From Pogostemon cablin (lineage: Eukaryota > Streptophyta > Magnoliopsida > Lamiales > Lamiaceae), in contig CM043013.1 of assembly GCA_023678885.1 (NCBI GenBank), forward strand, positions 14,044,791-14,108,790: a DNA stretch of 64,000 nt, written 5' to 3'. Position numbers and translations under genes: made by a program. Positions 57,860-64,000 of this stretch are shown here, piece after piece. The notes under the pieces were generated by a model. The model made no database searches. It saw only the letters and a list, made by a program, of their open reading frames with translations, and was not told the DNA's origin. Within the stretch, counting starts at the first letter, position 1. The number at the start of each line of letters is the position of its first letter.

Positions 57860-58472
57860 GTGATATATATTATTGGTGGTGGGAGCAGAGTCTTAAGTGT
57901 GGTATTTATGTGTGTTAATTACTTAATTTCCATGTACGTGTGCTTGGGTGTATGTATTGTGTATGTATACATGATTTGGTGGGGGTGGGGCAGGCCAGGA
58001 GGCAGCCAGATTTCTTCTTTTCGCTTCTCCTTTATTTTGTTTGTTTTATTTTATTTTTTCTATGCAATTTAATTTAATAAAATCATTTTTTCTCTTTTAC
58101 GTGGGTCTATATTTGGGGGTGTTGAAGATGTATAGCCACAGAAGGACAAAACAGAGGAGGCCAAACAGTGTTCACCGACCCAAGTTTCAACACCCACCAA
58201 TTATTAATGATTGTCGACACACACTGATTTAATTATTTCAGATTTGATATTGCATTAAGCCTGTACTTCCTCCCAAATTTTTATTTAAAAATATTTACTG
58301 GTTGATGAATTTAAAGGGCAAAGACTTTGCCCGTTTATAAGTAATAAAAACTAATAAAATTATTAATAAAAAATGATATTCAATTGAAAAGTGATTATAT
58401 ATGGTGCAATAAACTACTTGCATGTCCCTGTGAACACTGTACCCTCAAATTTCATAATTTCTAAATATTGTA
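57860..58472. other. Upstream region of the ERF gene, nothing further recognised
   Basis: Presumed promoter-proximal DNA of the minus-strand gene. A GTGG-rich piece (57870-58010) and T-rich stretches are present, but no defined element was identified and the open frames here have no protein-like composition. Confidence 0.45.
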
Positions 58473-58727
58473 CTCCCTCCGTCTTACAATAAGAGGTGCA
58501 TTTCTTTTTTGCACGTAAATTAAAGAATATAATATTTAATGGGTAGTGGGGGTAGTTGAGGTGAGAGAAATAATATTTTAATGTATAGTTGGTAGGTATG
58601 GTGTGTGGGTCCATGGAGATATATTAATTGTTTTGTGTGGGTCCATTTACTAAAAAGGAAAATGCACCTCTTATATTGGGACGGACGAAAATAGCAAAAT
58701 ACACTCCTTGTTGTGGGACGGAGGGAG
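58473..58727. mobile_element. Stowaway-type MITE 4
   Basis: CTCCCTCCGTCTTACAATAA at the left and TTGTGGGACGGAGGGAG at the right, flanked by TA. A second terminus-like ATTGGGACGGAC inside at about 58674 suggests a duplicated or nested right end. It is the MITE nearest the ERF gene, about 720 bp upstream of its ATG. Confidence 0.88.
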
Positions 58728-58822
58728 TATCATTTAGTATTAAATATTATACCTTTTAATATAAGGGTTTATATCCTTAATTTTTTGAAATTTTTTTTTA
58801 ATTTTATAAATCAAACATTTTA

Positions 58823-59076
58823 CACCTTCCGTCCCATTAAAGTAGTTAAATTTTTTTTGGGCACGGAGATCAAGGAGTATAATATTTTAATGTAAAGTGA
58901 AGTGAGAGAAATAATATTTAATTTATAGTGAGTATGTGTATTAGTGGTTTGTGTGGCCCATGTGAATATGTTAATATTTTTATGTGTGGGTCTCATATGC
59001 TTAAAAAGGAAATGTAACAACTTTTATAGGACAGCCCAAAAAAGAAAATGTTACAACTTATGTGGGACGAAGTGGG
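58823..59076. mobile_element. Stowaway-type MITE 5
   Basis: Left CACCTTCCGTCCCATTAA, right TTATGTGGGACGAAGTGGG, flanked by TA. The interior shares 'agtgagagaaataatattta' with MITEs 4, 8 and 9. 59077-59545 is AT-rich with a 'gaggtgcacccc' word near 59290 and nothing else recognised. Confidence 0.75.
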
Positions 59077-59545
59077 TACTATTTATATTAATTCTGCAGA
59101 CCTTTACAATAAAAATTTATACCTTTTAAAAAAAATATTATACCTTTATACACTTCATGCACCGGGGAAACAAGATAATAACTATTTATAAAAATGATAA
59201 CATTTTATAGCAAAAGTGATAACTAATTACTAAAACGTAAATGGTCTCATCATTTTAAAGAAAAGAGTAATATTTATGGGGTGATTTTGAGGTGCACCCC
59301 AATATTTATAAGTTAAAGTAGGGTAGTGGGTAGTTTTTTTTTTTTAAATTATTAATTACTAATTTTTATTTAATGATGGAGATTATATTAAAAAGTAATC
59401 TAAATGTAAGATCGTCCACCAGATGCACCATAGTTTGACTCATATTTATGACTCATATTACAATGAGACTATTTTATGTATTTTTAATTAGTTATCACTT
59501 ATTCATTTTTATTACAAAATTTATTTATTATATTATTAAAAATTA

Positions 59546-59702
59546 CTCCTTCCGTCCCAATAATACAGTCACGTGTTTGATTTGTAATAGTGTAGTATTG
59601 TAAAATTATTGATATTGTGTATTATTTTTATTTTTAGAGTGGTAAGTATTTTTGGAACAAGCTAAAATAGAATGTGTGTAAGTATTCTTTGGATCGACGG
59701 AG
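59546..59702. mobile_element. Stowaway-type MITE 6, short
   Basis: Left CTCCTTCCGTCCCAATAA, right TTGGATCGACGGAG, flanked by TA. Only about 157 bp, so it has lost internal sequence or belongs to another subfamily. Confidence 0.75.
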
Positions 59703-59958
59703 TATCACTTTTTATTTATATTATAAATTATTCATAAAATAGTTTATTGTGTAAAATTATTTTTTTCATTAATAAAGTATCACTTTTTATTAAAAATATA
59801 TTATTTTTTAATAATTTAAAAAGTTATATTTTTTCTTATAAATTTACAATATTCAAATTTATAAAAATAAATTAAATTCGTAAAAAAATTCAAATTTAAA
59901 AATGAAAAGAAAAACATTCAATTGTATTAAAAAAATTAAATAAATGGCAAAATTTAAA

Positions 59959-60238
59959 GAGAAACTCTCTTGTAAGAGAAATCGGGTTGTGAGACGGGTC
60001 GACCCATTACTAAAGTATGCCTATTATATAGGTAAAGTATACTTATTTGTAATTAAAATATATCAATAATGAATCATATTATAACACCCTAAAATCATAC
60101 TTTAATTCATCATTTATCGTATTTTAAAAAACATACTTTGACAATTACTAAATATACTTTATCTACTAATATAATAGACCTACTTTAAGGCATCTCACAG
60201 TCCGTCTCATATATGTAACGTCTACAAGAGAATTTGTC
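59959..60238. mobile_element. MULE-like MITE with 9-bp duplication
   Basis: The left end is GAGAAACTCTCTTGTA and the reverse complement of the right end is GACAAATTCTCTTGTA. It is flanked by AAATTTAAA at 59950-59958 and 60239-60247. A 9-bp duplication fits Mutator-like elements. Inner 'GTGAGACGG' and 'CCGTCTCA' words are also mirrored. The element at 28109-28776 is related. Confidence 0.75.
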
Positions 60239-60340
60239 AAATTTAAATAATGAAAATTTAAGAAAAAACTTATTTAATTGAAATAGAACATTATAAAATT
60301 AATAGAAAATTATTATAAAAGTTCAGAAAAATAATACTAA

Positions 60341-60592
60341 CTCTGTCCCACTGAAACGTACATGGTTTGTCATTTTGGTCCGTCTCATTACAAAGTGTGT
60401 ATTTCCCTTTTAGGTAAAAGGGATCCATACAAATTAATTACTTCTCTTTTCATGGGCTCACACATCACACTAATACAATTATTCACTATACATTAAAATA
60501 TTATTTATCTTACTTTGCTACACATTAAAATATTATATCCTTTAATTTATGTGCAAAAAGCAAACGCACACAATTCGACGGGACTGAAGGAG
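60341..60592. mobile_element. Stowaway-type MITE 7
   Basis: Left CTCTGTCCCACTGAAACGTA, right TCGACGGGACTGAAGGAG followed by TA. The interior is in the opposite sense to MITEs 8 and 9 ('caaaaagcaaacg'). Confidence 0.7.
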
Positions 60593-60606
60593 TAATAAAA
60601 AGATAT

Positions 60607-60863
60607 TCTCTCCGTCCCGTATTAACATTACGTTTGTTTTTTACACGGAGATTAATAGATATAATATTTTAATGTGTATGTAGTGGGATGAGAGAAATAA
60701 TACTTAATGTAAAGTGGGTAGTTGTATTAGTATTATATATGGACCCTATATGGAATAAATAATTATTTTGTGTGGGTCCAACTTGACAAAAATAAAAATA
60801 TAAACCTTAATTTGAGATAAATCAAAATAAAAAATGTAAAATGTTAACGCAGGATGGAGGAAG
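60607..60863. mobile_element. Stowaway-type MITE 8
   Basis: Left TCTCCGTCCCGTATTAACAT, right TTAACGCAGGATGGAGGAAG followed by TA. It is closely similar to MITE 9 along its length. It starts about 15 bp after MITE 7. Confidence 0.75.
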
Positions 60864-61174
60864 TATTAGCCAGCCGGTCTCGAGCCAAGCTTTAAAGCAT
60901 CTTTAATGGTGGACCTAGGTTTGATACAAATTTGATGTTGCTAAGATTTGTGCGCAATTCCTAATTAGAACACCATTGGAGCGCTTTAGATACAAATTGG
61001 GATTTTAAAATTGGGTACATTCAAATATTAGACAAGTGTTGTGTTACATTGTATCACGTATGCCATTATGTAACACAAATAAAAAAGTTACCATTTATGT
61101 TATAAAATGTTATATTTTTTTATTATACTATAAATTGTTCATAAAAAAAATTATCTCTTTTCATTAATTAAATA

Positions 61175-61425
61175 TTCTCCGTCCCACGTTAACGTATACG
61201 TTTGCTTTTTGCACGGAGATTAAGAGATATAATATTTTAATGTATAGTGATGTGACAGAAATAATATTTAATGTAAAGTAGGTAGTTGTATTAGTGTTGT
61301 GTGTGGGTCCTACATATAATAATTAATTGTTTTGTGTGGCCCAACTTGATAAAAAAGAAAATGTAAACTTTAACTTTGGACAATCCAAAATGAAAAATGT
61401 AAATCTTAACGTGGGATGGAGAGAT
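61175..61425. mobile_element. Stowaway-type MITE 9
   Basis: Left TTCTCCGTCCCACGTTAACG, right TTAACGTGGGATGGAGAG. Same subfamily as MITE 8, sharing 'ttgcacggagatta' and 'agatataatattttaatgt'. Confidence 0.78.
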
Positions 61426-61828
61426 TATAATTTTTTATTATAAAATTTATCACTATTTATCTATCTTACGTGAATTCTCACGTGAGACTATCTTAAATAT
61501 TTCTTAGCTTTAATATTTAGGGAAAAATAGATTTTTTCGTTCGCTAACTTTCATTTAGTTTAAAATTAGTCCATTAACTTTTTTAATTTTGAAATTAGTC
61601 CGTTAATTTTATAATAATTTTGAAATTAGTCCACTAACTTCAAAAAATTCAACATTTTAGTCATTTGACCTGCTATGGCAGGTCATTTGAATATTTTCAC
61701 CCTAATTAATCTATATCATATTTTTATTTAACCAATTTTATCTCACTTTTCATTTTTTACTTCCGTATACCAAACAAACAATATTAATCACATTACTAAA
61801 GTGGAGCAAATTTGACTAAATATTGATA

Positions 61829-62055
61829 CTTCCTCCGTCCGCTCGAAAGAGAGTATTTTTTCCATTTTGGTCATCCGTTCCAAGGAAGGTCACTTTCTTT
61901 TTTACATACATGAGATCCACACACACTCACTGATACAATTAAAATATGGGATCCACACTCCCACTAATACAACTACCCACTACACATTAAATAACAATAC
62001 TTCTTAATCAACGTGCACAAAAGCAAAATATCCTCTTTCGGGCGGACGGAGAGAG
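61829..62055. mobile_element. Stowaway-type MITE 10, nested
   Basis: Left CTTCCTCCGTCCGCTCGAAA, right TTTCGGGCGGACGGAGAGAG, flanked by TA. It lies wholly within the MULE-like element at 61520-62368, so it inserted later. Confidence 0.88.
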
Positions 62056-62097
62056 TATAATATAAATTTTTAGTGGAGGCTATTTTTTTAAAAAATA

Positions 62098-62143
<46 letters not shown>
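62098..62143. repeat. (TA)n microsatellite
   Basis: A pure TA run inside the MULE-like element, close to the right end of MITE 10. Confidence 0.95.
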
Positions 62144-62145
<2 letters not shown>

Positions 62146-62680
62146 CATATTTTTTATTTTTATTTTTTAGAATAACCTGCTAATGACCTGTTGAAACGGA
62201 CGATTTTGTTGAATTCGGTAAACATGATGGACGATTTTCAAAATTTTCAAATATAATGGACGATTTTCAAAATTCTGCAAATATAATGGACGATTTTCAA
62301 AAAATGAAAAACTTATGGACTAAATTCAAAATTGGACAAAGTTAGCGGACAAAAAAATCTATTTTCCCTAATATTTATACCCAAAGAGAGACTTAAAAAG
62401 TGGGACCCACCTACATTTTTAATTTTTTTGTTATACTTTTAAAATAGTAAATTAAAGGCACTCCATCATCTCTTCTAATTAATCAACATGCTGTTGTGTT
62501 TTAATAATTGCTTTTTCAATCATTAATATAAAATATTTATATTTAGATATTAGTTTAATTTATAGTAATAAATAAAAATTTTAAATTTCAATACTGAATT
62601 AAAATAATTAATTAGATTATATTAAAAATTAATAAAGTGAAAATGTGTATAAATTTTATTTAATGGTGGGATCTCAAATG

Positions 62681-62906
62681 CTCCCTCCTTCCGGTTTAAA
62701 GAGTATCTTTTGCTTTTTTAACGTGCATTAAAGAGTATTATTATTTAATGTGTAGTGAGTAGTTGTATTAGTGAGTGTGTGAACCCCAAATTTTAATTGT
62801 ATTATTGGATGTGTATAAATCTCATGTATCTAAAAAGAAAAATGAGATCATTTGAAATTGATGCCCAAAATGAAAAAAAAAAATTATTTAAAGCGGACAG
62901 AAGGAG
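62681..62906. mobile_element. Stowaway-type MITE 11
   Basis: Left CTCCCTCCTTCCGGTTTAAA, right TTTAAAGCGGACAGAAGGAG, with a similar interior ('tgtgtagtgagtagttgtat'). Confidence 0.75.
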
Positions 62907-64000
62907 CAATATAAATTGTATCTAGAATTATTGGGAAGGTACATATACAAATATAAAAAGATTTTACTAATTTTTTATATGGAAGTGAGATAACGATTAT
63001 GTGACAAAAAAAATTATACTTGCTCTTGAGTACACTATTAGAGATGCCTTAGAAATGGCACACAATTGTTTCTGAGTTCAGACCATTATCGCATCCGCAT
63101 ATTATTACATTTAAAATTTAACAAACAACGAACAAAATTCTAAAAGATAGTGTCGTAATAGAATTCGTCTCACGAAATGAGATTTATAAGACAGTCTCAT
63201 ACAAATGTTTATCCAAACAAAGTGGGTGTGGAATACAATGCATTCCAATATCTTTTAACATAATAGTGAAAAACAAATAATTATGTAACACTGTCTCAAG
63301 AAAGATTTTTTGTGAGACAAATAAAATACGATAACATTTATAATCAAAAGTTGTATTCAATCGGTGAAAAGTGCAAATGATTTAGTGAATTGTTTAATAA
63401 AAAATTTATAATATAAATTAAAAGTGATAATATTTTTTAAAAAAGTTTATAACATCTTTAATAAAAATTAATTAATTAAAAAAATGTAAAATAATCCCAC
63501 CGTTGAAATGGTTTCATATAAAAGTATCCCGCGAGAAGGGGTATTGAAATTATTTTATAGCATAAGAGTTTTCCATACAAGTAGGAGAAAAATTAACGTC
63601 AATAGAAGTAATGGGTTAGAAAGGCTAAGAATAGATTATTAACGCTAAACCTATGACTTAACGAATTAAGTACGTTTATTATTAATTATTTATTGCGGCG
63701 TAACCCCACACTCGGCCGATCTGTAGACTGTAGGTGGGTAGGTAGGATATTAGCAATCTAAAAGGATATGTACATGTGTAATTTAAATCAGAGTTAATTT
63801 AAGTATGGGTAATGTGCATGTGTAATTTAAATATGAGTTAATTTAAGTATGGTTAAGTTCATCTCAGATAACATTTTACATTTATTTAATTAATAATCAC
63901 TTTCACTATAAAATTTACTATTTTTCGGTTATACTATAAATGGTTCATGAAATAATGTTATCATTTTTTATTAATTCATGAGTATATCACTTTTCATTAT
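62907..64000. other. AT-rich intergenic DNA to the window end
   Basis: No gene is recognised. 'GTCTCACGAAATGAG' and 'AGACAGTCTCAT' words near 63166-63212 and 'GTCTCAAGAAAGATT' near 63293 suggest remnants of the GAGACGG MITE family. 'gataacatttataatcaaaag' words recall 29150-29580. Near 63780 and 63822 a short 'gtgtaatttaaatnngagttaatttaagtatgg' unit is duplicated. Confidence 0.45.

Larger units (their letters stand above)
61520..62368. mobile_element. Long-TIR MULE-like element with a nested Stowaway MITE
   Basis: The left end is GGGAAAAATAGATTTTTT and the reverse complement of the right end is GGGAAAATAGATTTTTTT. A perfect 9-bp duplication TAATATTTA lies at 61511-61519 and 62369-62377. Both arms carry tandem words ('aaattagtcc' with 'taactt' on the left, 'atggacgattttcaaa' on the right). 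GACCTGCTATGGCAGGTC-like and TGACCTGTT words lie further in. MITE 10 and an AT run lie inside. The long inverted arms and 9-bp duplication point to a non-autonomous Mutator-like element. Confidence 0.85.

Overview
The window is nuclear DNA of a flowering plant, most likely a eudicot. The evidence is a single-exon AP2/ERF (DREB-type) gene, plant-specific Ty3/gypsy lineages (Tat and Athila type), a Ty1/copia-type element with an initiator-tRNA-Met primer site, Stowaway-type MITEs, a tRNA-derived SINE and a fragment of plastid atpI. The species cannot be named from this. Only one host gene is recognised: the DREB-type factor at 57053-57754 on the minus strand. Almost everything else is transposon-derived or AT-rich intergenic DNA.

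Region by region. 1-7277: an AT-rich mosaic of diverged tandem duplications, three MITE-like elements and a SINE. 7283-26422: one Tat-lineage Ty3/gypsy element of about 19 kb, bounded by a 5-bp duplication (AAAAT). It holds a decayed gag-pol on the plus strand, two decayed spliced-looking genes on the minus strand, and two solo LTRs of an Athila-like family, each with its own 5-bp duplication. 26423-29829: microsatellites, MITE remnants and a plastid-derived insert. 29830-53484: a nested stack. An Athila-like solo LTR is split by a minus-strand copia-type element with duplication CTAGA. That element contains a truncated gypsy element (31021 to about 34983) and a 14.7-kb Athila-like element (37156-51899). 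These in turn contain a MITE and another solo LTR. 53485-64000: the ERF gene in AT-rich DNA with about eleven Stowaway-type MITEs and two elements with 9-bp duplications, one of which has a Stowaway inside it.

The least ordinary signal is in the Athila-like LTR family. Upstream of the TATA box each LTR carries a GC-rich cassette of short palindromes in a unit of about 112 bp. The unit skeleton is kept while the palindrome word differs between copies: ACACGG/CCGTGT in most, ACTCGAG in one, and GGTCGAGC in a related element. In two different elements the same word also appears in a second cassette in the internal region. The LTRs also share a perfect 9-bp-stem inverted repeat downstream of the TATA box. 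No CRISPR array, rRNA gene or intact tRNA gene was seen. Every retrotransposon reading frame is broken by stops, frameshifts or deletions. Boundaries rest on matching target-site duplications wherever these could be read; all comparisons were made by eye.
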